Positions 9,086-16,382 of a stretch of DNA of 64,000 nt are shown piece after piece. How positions within the stretch are numbered: position 1 is the first letter of the stretch; each line of letters starts with the position of its first letter. Source of the stretch: Comamonas sp. SCN 65-56 (GTDB lineage Bacteria; Pseudomonadota; Gammaproteobacteria; Burkholderiales; Burkholderiaceae_C). The notes under the pieces were generated by a model, which saw only the letters and a program-made list of their open reading frames with translations, was not told the DNA's origin and ran no database searches. The stretch covers positions 62,001-126,000 of the forward strand of contig NZ_MEDS01000025.1 in the NCBI RefSeq assembly GCF_001724135.1, read 5' to 3'. Made by a program: the position numbers and the translations under genes.

Positions 9086-9117
9086 GTGCACCGCAATTGG
9101 TTCCGGCTGCGGTGCAC
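9086..9117. promoter_or_regulatory. Inverted repeat between dsbD and the copper gene pair
   Basis: Perfect 10-base arms GTGCACCGCA and TGCGGTGCAC are separated by 12 bases, in the 96-base gap between the divergent dsbD and DUF2946-like genes. It could be an operator for a dimeric regulator or an RNA hairpin in a leader. No known binding site was recognised. Confidence 0.5.
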
Positions 9118-9163
9118 TGGCGCATCTTAGCGATGGCTGCCGGCGTGGTTATCATGCGCCACC

Positions 9164-9526
9164 ATGCCCTTTTTCGTGCGCCTTCGCCAGATGACCGCCG
9201 GCCTGCCGGGCCGCGGGCTGCTGGCATGGTTTACCCTGACGGTGATGGTCGCCGCGGCCGCGCCTCTGGCCTACGCACAGGGCTGGCCGGATGTCTGCAG
9301 CAGCGCCGGTGGGTCCGCGCTAGCCGCGAGCGCTGACGGCCTGCCGGCCGGCGGCGCGCTGATGCACTGCCCGCTGTGCCTGCCGACGGCGCCGCCGCCC
9401 GCGGCGTGGAGCATGCCACCCGCCACCGCCGTGGCACCCGCCGTGGCATTGCGCCCCGTTGCCGGCAGCACGCCAGCCGTCTGGCGCTTTGCCCTGCCGC
9501 CGGCGCGCGCATCACCCGGGCTCTGA
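9164..9526 (+). CDS. DUF2946-like exported small protein
   Basis: A 120-residue protein with an N-terminal hydrophobic segment (LLAWFTLTVMVAAAAPLAYA) ending in a signal-peptidase-like site, a central CSSAGG and a HCPLCLP motif, and a proline/alanine-rich tail. Small proteins of this layout (DUF2946) often precede copper proteins, and here a PCu(A)C chaperone follows 76 bases downstream. The cysteine and histidine motif suggests metal binding, but no activity can be claimed. Confidence 0.65.
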   Translation: MPFFVRLRQMTAGLPGRGLLAWFTLTVMVAAAAPLAYAQGWPDVCSSAGGSALAASADGLPAGGALMHCPLCLPTAPPPAAWSMPPATAVAPAVALRPVAGSTPAVWRFALPPARASPGL

Positions 9527-9602
9527 CTGCCACAACCACGCCTCCTGGTGCCGGCGCTTGTGCCGCCCCAGGCCTGTTTTCGCATTTTCAGAGTCTCTTC
9601 CC

Positions 9603-10091
9603 ATGTCCCCATTTCTCTTGCGCAGCGCGATCGTGGCGCTGGCCTGCGCCACCTCCAGCGCGCTGGCCCAAACCCCTGCTGTCTCCATCTCCGGCGCCTG
9701 GGTGCGCGCCACCGTCCCGGGTCAGGGCGGCACCGGCGCGTTCATGACGCTGCAATCACCCCAGGCCCTCGAACTGGTGGGCGCCTCCACGCCGGTCGCT
9801 GGCGTGGCCCAGGTGCACGAAATGAAACTCGAGGGCAACACCATGCGCATGCAGCACCTGCCCGCACTGGCGTTGCCGGCGCACCAGAGCGTCACGCTCA
9901 CGCCCGGCGGCAACCACCTCATGCTGATGGATCTCAAGCAGCCGCTGGCGGCGGGCAGCACCATTGCCATCACCCTGCAGTTCAAGGATGCCGCCGGCGC
10001 CGCGCTCACGCAAACGCTGCAGGTGCCGGTGCTCCAGCGGGCGCCCGCAGGCCCGGCCCCCGCCGCGGCGCACGGGCACCACGGCTCTTGA
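9603..10091 (+). CDS. Periplasmic copper chaperone PCu(A)C
   Basis: A PCu(A)C family Cu(I) carrier that delivers copper to cytochrome oxidase or other periplasmic targets. From the ATG at 9603 it has 162 residues with a signal peptide (ending SSALAQ), the core GAWVRATVPGQGGTGAFMTL and the methionine/histidine copper site (VHEMKLEGNTMRMQHLP, then GGNHLMLMDL). The tail AAAHGHHGS adds a histidine-rich stretch that may also bind metal. It is cotranscribed with the DUF2946-like gene upstream. Confidence 0.92.
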   Translation: MSPFLLRSAIVALACATSSALAQTPAVSISGAWVRATVPGQGGTGAFMTLQSPQALELVGASTPVAGVAQVHEMKLEGNTMRMQHLPALALPAHQSVTLTPGGNHLMLMDLKQPLAAGSTIAITLQFKDAAGAALTQTLQVPVLQRAPAGPAPAAAHGHHGS

Positions 10092-10104
10092 TTACCATTG
10101 GCGC

Positions 10105-10935
10105 ATGTCCTATCCGTCACGCCACTGGGCCGAGCTTTGCACGCGCGATTTCGCCGAGGCGCGCGATTCGGGGCTTGCAGCGCGGACCGTGGCGGTACTG
10201 CCGGTGGCGGCGATTGAGCAGCACGGGCCGCATCTGCCCTTGAACGTGGATGCGGCACTGCTGCACGGCGTGATCGACGCCGCGCTGGCGTTGCTGCCCG
10301 CCGATCTGCCGCTGCTGCTGCTGCCCCAGCAAGCCATAGGCCTTTCGACCGAGCACCTGTCCTACCCGGGCACGCTCTCGCTGGCGCCAGAAACCGTGCT
10401 GGCGCTCTGGGGCGAGATCGGCGCCGCGGTGGCGCGCGCCGGCATCTCCAAACTGCTGCTGCTCAACAGCCACGGCGGCAACGTCGCGCCGATGGACATC
10501 GCCGCGCGCACGCTGCGCCAGCGCCACGATCTGCTGGTCTACCGCTGCAGCTGGTTTGACCTGCCGCTGCCCGCAGCGGTAGAGAACCTTTTCAGCGCCG
10601 AAGAGCACCGCTTCGGCATCCACGCCGGGGCGATAGAGACTTCGATGATGCTGCACCTGGCGCCACACCTCGTGCGCATGGAGCATGCGCGCGACTGGCA
10701 TTCAAGCTCGCAGGACCGCGCCGCGCGCCACGCCATCCTCGGCAACGGCAAGAGCGCGAAGATGGGTTGGGCCATCGAGGACTACAACGCCAGCGGTGCC
10801 GTCGGCAATGCGCCATCGGCCAGTGCCGACAAGGGCGCGCAGGTGGTGCAGGCTGCGGCGAAGGCGCTGGCGCAATTGCTGCTCGAGCTGCACGCACTGG
10901 CGCCGGATACGCTGGCGCGACGACCTCAGGCGTGA
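10105..10935 (+). CDS. Creatininase-family amidohydrolase
   Basis: A 276-residue cytoplasmic metal-dependent hydrolase of the creatininase/MftE/ArfB fold. The start is the ATG at 10105 (MSYPSRHWAELC), 14 bases after the copper chaperone gene. Expected metal ligands are visible in AAIEQHGPHLPLNVDAAL, LLNSHGGNVAPMDI and GIHAGAIETSMMLHL. The family includes creatinine amidohydrolase and enzymes of deazaflavin and peptide-cofactor synthesis; the substrate cannot be told from sequence. Its 3' end overlaps the convergent phosphatase gene by 10 bases. Confidence 0.85.
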   Translation: MSYPSRHWAELCTRDFAEARDSGLAARTVAVLPVAAIEQHGPHLPLNVDAALLHGVIDAALALLPADLPLLLLPQQAIGLSTEHLSYPGTLSLAPETVLALWGEIGAAVARAGISKLLLLNSHGGNVAPMDIAARTLRQRHDLLVYRCSWFDLPLPAAVENLFSAEEHRFGIHAGAIETSMMLHLAPHLVRMEHARDWHSSSQDRAARHAILGNGKSAKMGWAIEDYNASGAVGNAPSASADKGAQVVQAAAKALAQLLLELHALAPDTLARRPQA

Positions 10936-11597
10936 GTGATCAAAGTCGCATCGTCGGGCGCCGACAGATGCGGCACGGTGTTGAAGGTCTGCAGCATCAG
11001 GCGCCTGGCGCTGATGCTCAACTCACTGATGGCGCTGTTGCGCAGCCGCATGTTGAGCGCGATGCCGACTTCGGGCGTCAGACCCAGCACCTGCGCCACC
11101 GCCGTCGAAATCGGCCCGCCGCTGGACACCACCAGCACCTGCTGATCCCTGTGCCCATGGCGCACTTGCTCCAGCAACCCGTGCACACCGGCGGAAAACG
11201 CCTCCCAGTCCGGCATGCCGTGCGGGCTGATGGTGCCCGCCATCCATTGCGCCAGCGCGTCGCACAGCAGCCTGAAATGCGCCCGATAGCGCTCGGGCGT
11301 ATCCGCCTTTTCCAGCGGCTCGGGGTGGATAGCATGGATCAGCGCCAGGCTGTCGTACTCGTCCAGCCCCGGCACCGCAACGGCCGGGGGCAGGCCCGGC
11401 AATGCCTCGCCTATGCCGGCGAGCGTCTGCGCGTGGCGCTTGAGCGTGCCGGTGAACACCGCATCGAAACGCTGGCCATGCGAGCGCCAGTGTGCGCCCA
11501 GGCGCCGCGCCTGCACGCTGCCACGCGCGGTCAGTTCGTCGTAGTTGGCGGCGCCAAACGAGGCTTGCCCGTGGCGCACAAGGTGGAGCGTTCCCAT
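10926..11597 (-). CDS. Histidine phosphatase family protein (variant active site)
   Basis: A 223-residue protein from the ATG at 11597 (MGTLHLVRHGQASFG); the track's longer N-terminus is arginine-rich and unlikely. The RHG motif with the nucleophilic histidine is intact and the phosphate-binding arginine (LKRHAQT) is present. The place where the second catalytic histidine normally stands (often VSHGG) reads VVSSGGPIS, so Ser replaces His. Such variants may have altered activity. The substrate is unknown. Confidence 0.8.
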   Translation of the reverse strand: MGTLHLVRHGQASFGAANYDELTARGSVQARRLGAHWRSHGQRFDAVFTGTLKRHAQTLAGIGEALPGLPPAVAVPGLDEYDSLALIHAIHPEPLEKADTPERYRAHFRLLCDALAQWMAGTISPHGMPDWEAFSAGVHGLLEQVRHGHRDQQVLVVSSGGPISTAVAQVLGLTPEVGIALNMRLRNSAISELSISARRLMLQTFNTVPHLSAPDDATLITHA

Positions 11598-11669
11598 GAG
11601 CGGCGATTGTCCCGAGCGCCCCGGCGCGCGCTTGTCCCGGCGGCGACGCCGGGCCCGTCCTGCTGTCAC

Positions 11670-12269
11670 CTACGCGGCAAGCATCCACAGCGCCGTCAGC
11701 GCCAGCACCAGCCCCATGCCGCGGTTGAACCAGAGCAGGCGCTGCCCCCGGGCCAGCCAGCCGCGCAGCAGCGCGCCCAGCGCCGCATAGGCAAAGTTGC
11801 TGGCAAAGGCAAAGCCGGCCATGACGGGTATCACCAGCAACAGGCGCGCGCCGCCATCGTCGCGGCCGATGATCCAGCTGGCCACGATGGCCAGCAGCAT
11901 CAGCCACGCCTTGATGTTGACGAACTGCAGCAGCACGCCCTCCCAGAAACCCACCAAAAGATGCGAGCCATCCGCCTGCGCCATGCGCGCCGAGCGCGTC
12001 AGCCGCCAGGCCAGCCACAGCAGGTAGGCAATGCCCGCCGCCTTGATGGCCCAGCGCAGCGCGGGCAGCGCCAGCACCGCCGCGCCCAGCCCGGCAAAGC
12101 ACAGCAGCAGCATCAGACACCAGCCCACCGGCACCGCCAGCACGAAGCGCAGCGCCGGCCTGAGCCCCCGGTTGGCGGCAATCGCCGTCGCCAGCGAGGT
12201 GTTGGGCCCGGGCGTGAAGCTCATGGCCGTGGCCAGAAGAAACAGGGCGGTGAATTCGGTCAGGGGCAT
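11670..12269 (-). CDS. LysE/RhtB family amino-acid exporter
   Basis: A 199-residue inner-membrane protein from the ATG at 12269 (MPLTEFTALFLLATAMSFTP); a GTG at 12302 is possible. It has the LysE signature TPGPNTSLATAIAANRG after the first helix and about six hydrophobic helices. Family members export basic or neutral amino acids; the substrate here is not predictable. It lies between a phosphatase and a flavoprotein gene on the same strand. Confidence 0.88.
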   Translation of the reverse strand: MPLTEFTALFLLATAMSFTPGPNTSLATAIAANRGLRPALRFVLAVPVGWCLMLLLCFAGLGAAVLALPALRWAIKAAGIAYLLWLAWRLTRSARMAQADGSHLLVGFWEGVLLQFVNIKAWLMLLAIVASWIIGRDDGGARLLLVIPVMAGFAFASNFAYAALGALLRGWLARGQRLLWFNRGMGLVLALTALWMLAA

Positions 12270-12332
12270 GAAGGCGGCATGGTGCGCGAGCGAGGCATGC
12301 ACTATAGGAATTTTTGACGGACCGCCGCCGGT

Positions 12333-13784
12333 CTAGTCGCCGCCCATTTCCACCGGCGCCAGGGCGGCCTGGTACAGGCGGCTCACTTCCGCGCAGGCCA
12401 GCGCGCATGAGCCGTCGAGCTGACCTGCCAACCCCTGCCATTGCTGCGCCATCTCACGGCGTACACCCGTGAGCCACTGCAACCGTTCCTGCACGTCCGG
12501 CATCGACCGGCCCTGTTCACACAGCCCGCTTGGCACAGCATCCGGCCGGGCGTCCAGGGCACGCAAAGCGCGCACCAGCACCCCACACGCCTTGGCCTGT
12601 TCGTGCAGCAAGGATGCGAGGCATGGATGCAAGGCGGTGCCCTGCGCCTCGCGCAGGCTCTCGAACACCAACTGCGTCAGCGCCCGCTCGCGCAGCAGCA
12701 AGTCTTGCAGCGCAGCCACCACCGGCTGGCGTTCACCCTGCTGCACTTCGGCGGCATAACAGACCGGCGAGGCCAGCGGCTGCACCGCATTGCCCACCAG
12801 GCGCAGGTGCGCCGCCGCAGCTTCCGCGATCTGCCGCAGCCGCTCGGCTGCCGGGACGATGGCGCTGATGCGATCAATGCCCTTGCCTGCGTACAAGGCC
12901 ATGGTTTCGAGCTCGCCGGTCATGGAGCGCAAGGGCGAATCGGTGCTGAAGAGGTAGATCGGGCGGCCTTCTTCTTCGCCGATCACCTGCGGCGCGCTGG
13001 TGAACGGGTCGCCGCGCTCGCCGCGCGTGACCGCATTGGGCAGCACGCGCACCGCGGCGTGGGGCGGCCAGTTGACATGGAAGTCTTCGGTCAGCAGGGT
13101 GTCTGCGGCCTTGCCCGAGACCAGGCGCTGCTTGTGCACCTCGTGCGCGAACGATTCGGTGGTTGCCATCAACGCGGTGCCCAGCACGGCGGCCTGCGCC
13201 CCCTGCGCCAGCACGCGCCCGACATCGCGGCCGTCGGCCAGCCCGCCGGCCGCGGCCACGGGAATGCCGACGCAACCCAGCACCTCGTCGAGCAAGGGCA
13301 GCAAAGGCTGGCGGCCCCAGACATGGCCACCAGCCTCCACGCCCTGCGCGATCAGCGCGTGCGCGCCGGCGGCTTGCGCGTGCAGCGCGTCCCTGGCCGA
13401 ACCCACCTGGTGCACCACGGTGATACCGGCGCTGCGCAGCCGCTCGATCACCCATGCGTCGATGTCCCAGAACAGCTCGACCGCGGACACGCCCAAAGCG
13501 ATGCACAGGTCGACTTGCGAGCGCAGCAACGCACGCGCCGTGCCCGCCGGAATCAGGTTCACGCCAAAGGGCTGGTCCGTCAGGCGCCGCACCTGGGCCA
13601 CCTCGCGCTCGATGAGCGCCAGCGGCTCGCGCACCATGCCGAGAAAGCCGAAGCCGCCAAAACCGCTGACGGCCGCTGCGAGCTCGGCGCGTGCCACGCC
13701 ACCCATGCCGGCCAGAATCAGCGGCTGGCGGCAGCCCAGCAAATGGCACAGTGGCGTGGCTGCAAGCGAATGAATGTCGGGCAC
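12333..13784 (-). CDS. Nitronate-monooxygenase-like flavoprotein with C-terminal extension
   Basis: I choose the GTG at 13784 (483 residues) because GAAGGAG lies 6 bases upstream; the ATG at 13811 overlapping the HDOD stop is the alternative. Residues 1-345 form an FMN-binding TIM barrel of the nitronate monooxygenase/2-nitropropane dioxygenase family (PLILAGMGGVARAELAAAVS, GVEAGGHVWG, VAAAGGLADGRDVGRVLAQG, AVLGTALMAT). The remaining 130 residues are helical, cysteine-containing and not part of the usual 310-370-residue family; they look like a helical bundle of unknown function. It follows the EAL-HDOD gene closely, so co-expression is likely. The substrate is unknown. Confidence 0.8.
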   Translation of the reverse strand: MPDIHSLAATPLCHLLGCRQPLILAGMGGVARAELAAAVSGFGGFGFLGMVREPLALIEREVAQVRRLTDQPFGVNLIPAGTARALLRSQVDLCIALGVSAVELFWDIDAWVIERLRSAGITVVHQVGSARDALHAQAAGAHALIAQGVEAGGHVWGRQPLLPLLDEVLGCVGIPVAAAGGLADGRDVGRVLAQGAQAAVLGTALMATTESFAHEVHKQRLVSGKAADTLLTEDFHVNWPPHAAVRVLPNAVTRGERGDPFTSAPQVIGEEEGRPIYLFSTDSPLRSMTGELETMALYAGKGIDRISAIVPAAERLRQIAEAAAAHLRLVGNAVQPLASPVCYAAEVQQGERQPVVAALQDLLLRERALTQLVFESLREAQGTALHPCLASLLHEQAKACGVLVRALRALDARPDAVPSGLCEQGRSMPDVQERLQWLTGVRREMAQQWQGLAGQLDGSCALACAEVSRLYQAALAPVEMGGD

Positions 13785-13807
13785 GGGGGTCTCCTTCGGA
13801 AACCCGA

Positions 13808-15040
13808 TCATGCACCTCTTGAGCGCTGGACCACGCAGGCGCGCAGCATGTGCAGCAAATTGCGGTTGAGCTGCTCGCGGTCGAATTCGTGCGCCTCGCA
13901 CAGCTGGCGCACCACGGCGCTGTCCTCGCCTTCCAGCGCCACCGCCATGTCCAGGCTGGGCGCATAGGGGCCGGTGTGCAGCACGGCCGCGTCGTAGACG
14001 CGGTCCGACAAGGGCAGGCGGCGCAAGATCGTGCCCAGCGGTTCGCCCAGCAGCGCATCGAGCTGGGAGAACAGCGCGCACAGATACATCTCGGCGCGCA
14101 GATCCTTGCCGACACCGGCTTCGATGAGCTGCTCGGCCAGGCGGGCGCGCAGCACCATGGTCTCGCGCACCGGGCGCAGGTCCGGTTCGGTGGATGCATT
14201 GGGCAGCTGGTCACCGAGCCAGCGGCTGATGGAGCCGTAGCCCATCATCACCAGGCCACGGCGCAGCGAATCAACCCCGGTGCGCAGCCCCAGCGCGGCC
14301 GAATTGGTGTAGGTCATGAAGCGGTAGGCGAGCAGCGGGTCTTCGCCCAGGATCTGCTCCTGGCCGTCGATCGACTGCTCGTCGTCAATCGCCTTGAGCA
14401 GCTTGAGCACCACCTCATGTGCCGCCTGCAGCGGCTGGTGGCGCAGGCTGTAGAGCACATCCTCGATCGGCCAGCCTGCCAGTGCCAGAGCGTTGCCCTG
14501 GTCCAGGCAATGCGCCATCAGCGCGCGGCTGGCCACGCCGTCGTACATCTGCCCGGCAATGATGGGGCTGGCCGCAGACGCGCCAGCCTTGGCGACGGCG
14601 GCCTTGCCGGCGTTCAACGCCGCCACGGCATCGCCGGGGTCCAGCATGAGGATGCTGGTGTAGAACAGGCTCGCGACCTCCGGCTCAGGCAGGCGCGCCA
14701 GTGGCCCGCTCCAGACCAGCTTGAGCCCCCTGCGCTGCGCCGCGCGCGCACGCGCCAGCAGGGCGGCATCGGCCAGCCAGGCGTCGGTCACTTCGATCGG
14801 CGGCGAGCCGGGCGGCGCATGCTGCAGCCAGTCGGCCAGGATCTGGGGCGTACGCGGCGCCAGCAGCAGCGGCGGGGAAGAAGACGTCCACAGTTCTTCT
14901 ATCGTGCGCAGCAGATGCAGCGCATCCACGGCCACCTGCGCCTCGCCTTCGACGAACAATTGCACGCCCGCCATGCGGCGCGCCCCGTTCCACAACGGGC
15001 GATACCCCAGAACCAGACTGCCTAGAACCGATTGAACCAT
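13808..15040 (-). CDS. EAL-HDOD signalling protein (degenerate EAL)
   Basis: A 410-residue protein with an N-terminal EAL-like domain (about residues 1-190) and a C-terminal HDOD domain (about 200-400; LLKAIDDEQSIDGQEQILGE, FMTYTNSAALGLRTGVDSLR, YLCALFSQLDALLGEPLG). EAL catalytic motifs are not seen, so the domain is probably not an active c-di-GMP phosphodiesterase. YuxH/CdgJ-type EAL-HDOD proteins influence motility in other bacteria, and this one lies beside flgL, which fits a regulatory role by inference. It ends next to the flavoprotein gene. Confidence 0.83.
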   Translation of the reverse strand: MVQSVLGSLVLGYRPLWNGARRMAGVQLFVEGEAQVAVDALHLLRTIEELWTSSSPPLLLAPRTPQILADWLQHAPPGSPPIEVTDAWLADAALLARARAAQRRGLKLVWSGPLARLPEPEVASLFYTSILMLDPGDAVAALNAGKAAVAKAGASAASPIIAGQMYDGVASRALMAHCLDQGNALALAGWPIEDVLYSLRHQPLQAAHEVVLKLLKAIDDEQSIDGQEQILGEDPLLAYRFMTYTNSAALGLRTGVDSLRRGLVMMGYGSISRWLGDQLPNASTEPDLRPVRETMVLRARLAEQLIEAGVGKDLRAEMYLCALFSQLDALLGEPLGTILRRLPLSDRVYDAAVLHTGPYAPSLDMAVALEGEDSAVVRQLCEAHEFDREQLNRNLLHMLRACVVQRSRGA

Positions 15041-15111
15041 GGGCCTTGAAGCGAAGGTGATGCCTTCGAGCTATTGTCCGCGATCGGCCCCACGGAGCAG
15101 GCGGCCGTGCA

Positions 15112-16371
15112 TCAATTGATGAAGTTGAACAGCGACAGCTTCTGCACCGAGGCGTAGGACTTGAGCGCGGCCTCGTAGCCCACATTGGCATTCTGAAAAT
15201 CGGAAATGCCCTTGACCATGTCCAGGTCCTCGGCACGCGAGCGGTCGCCTTCGAGCTGGATGGAGCGGCTCTCCTGGTCGCCCGAGATGCGGTCCGCGCG
15301 GTTGAGCAACTCGCCGGCATAGCCGCGCACATTGCTCAGGCGCTGCAGGCCGGCATCGATGCTGGCGAGCGCCGAATTGCTGGCCTGCGCCGCCAGGATG
15401 CTGTCGGGCGCATTGGCAATGCCGTTGATGGCACTTTGCACGCTGCTCATCAGGCTGGCGCTGGGCGCAACGCTCACCGTATCTCCTATGGCGGGTGTTC
15501 CCTGCAGCGTGAACTGCAGCACCGTATCCAGCCCCTCGGTGATGGTGACCGGCATAGCCTGGCCGCTGAGCACGGCCGGCGTGCTGCCGGTGCTGGTGGT
15601 CACGGTGCCGTCGCGCGCAGTCTTGGTCAGCGAGTAATTCACTGACGTGGTGCCACCCGAGCTCGTCACGCCCGTCACCTGCAGCGCATAGCTTGCACCA
15701 TCGAGCTGTGGCAGATTGGAGGTCTGCACCGCACTGGAAAACATGGTGCTCGTCGCGCTGCCACGCGCAAGCGTGGCGGTGTAGACGCCGTCGCGTACCG
15801 GATCGAACATCAGCGCCGCATGGCCATCCATCTGCGACGCTATCGCCACACCCTCGCTGGCGCCCTGGCCCGGCAGACCGTTGAAAACATAGTCCGGCGC
15901 GCCCGGCAGCGGTCCGACAAAGGGCGCCAGCGCACTGCCCAGCGACCCCAGCAGCGGCATGCCGTTGACATCCTTGCGGTTGATGACTTCCTTGAGCTGG
16001 TCTTGCAGGCTCTGCAGCTGCATGGCGTAGGTCTTGCGATCGTCCTGCGTCAGCGTACCGCCGCCGGCCGCAACGATGGCCTGGCGGATCTCTTGCACCA
16101 GACCCACCGCGTCGCCCAGCGTCGATTCGGCCTGGGCCACGTTGCCCTTCTGGATTTCCAGCTGGCGCTGCTCGGCCTGGATACGCGTGAGCCGCGTGAG
16201 TGCGCGCTCGGCCTGGGCGGCAGCCACCGGATCGTCACTGGGTCGCACCACGCGCTTGCCGCTGGTGAGGTTTTCCTGCAGATCCACCAGCGATTTCTGC
16301 CGCGTACCGAGGTTGCGGATCGCGCTGTCGTACATGTTGGCCGTGCCAACGCGGTAGAAACTGTCTGCCAT
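15112..16371 (-). CDS. flgL: Flagellar hook-filament junction protein FlgL (HAP3)
   Basis: FlgL joins the hook to the filament. The 419-residue product has a flagellin-like N-terminus (YRVGTANMYDSAIRNLGTRQ, then LQENLTSGKRVVRPSDDPVA) and C-terminus (DRSRAEDLDMVKGISDFQNA, ending LSLFNFIN). The middle is a threonine/serine-rich variable domain. It follows flgK by 11 bases with a GGGAGG ribosome-binding site. Confidence 0.95.
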   Translation of the reverse strand: MADSFYRVGTANMYDSAIRNLGTRQKSLVDLQENLTSGKRVVRPSDDPVAAAQAERALTRLTRIQAEQRQLEIQKGNVAQAESTLGDAVGLVQEIRQAIVAAGGGTLTQDDRKTYAMQLQSLQDQLKEVINRKDVNGMPLLGSLGSALAPFVGPLPGAPDYVFNGLPGQGASEGVAIASQMDGHAALMFDPVRDGVYTATLARGSATSTMFSSAVQTSNLPQLDGASYALQVTGVTSSGGTTSVNYSLTKTARDGTVTTSTGSTPAVLSGQAMPVTITEGLDTVLQFTLQGTPAIGDTVSVAPSASLMSSVQSAINGIANAPDSILAAQASNSALASIDAGLQRLSNVRGYAGELLNRADRISGDQESRSIQLEGDRSRAEDLDMVKGISDFQNANVGYEAALKSYASVQKLSLFNFIN

Positions 16372-16382
16372 GGCCGTCCTCC

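Noticed and set aside
10767-12317. 516-codon plus-strand ORF over the phosphatase and LysE genes
   Set aside because: Antisense to two recognisable genes and rich in Gln/His/Arg as other shadows.
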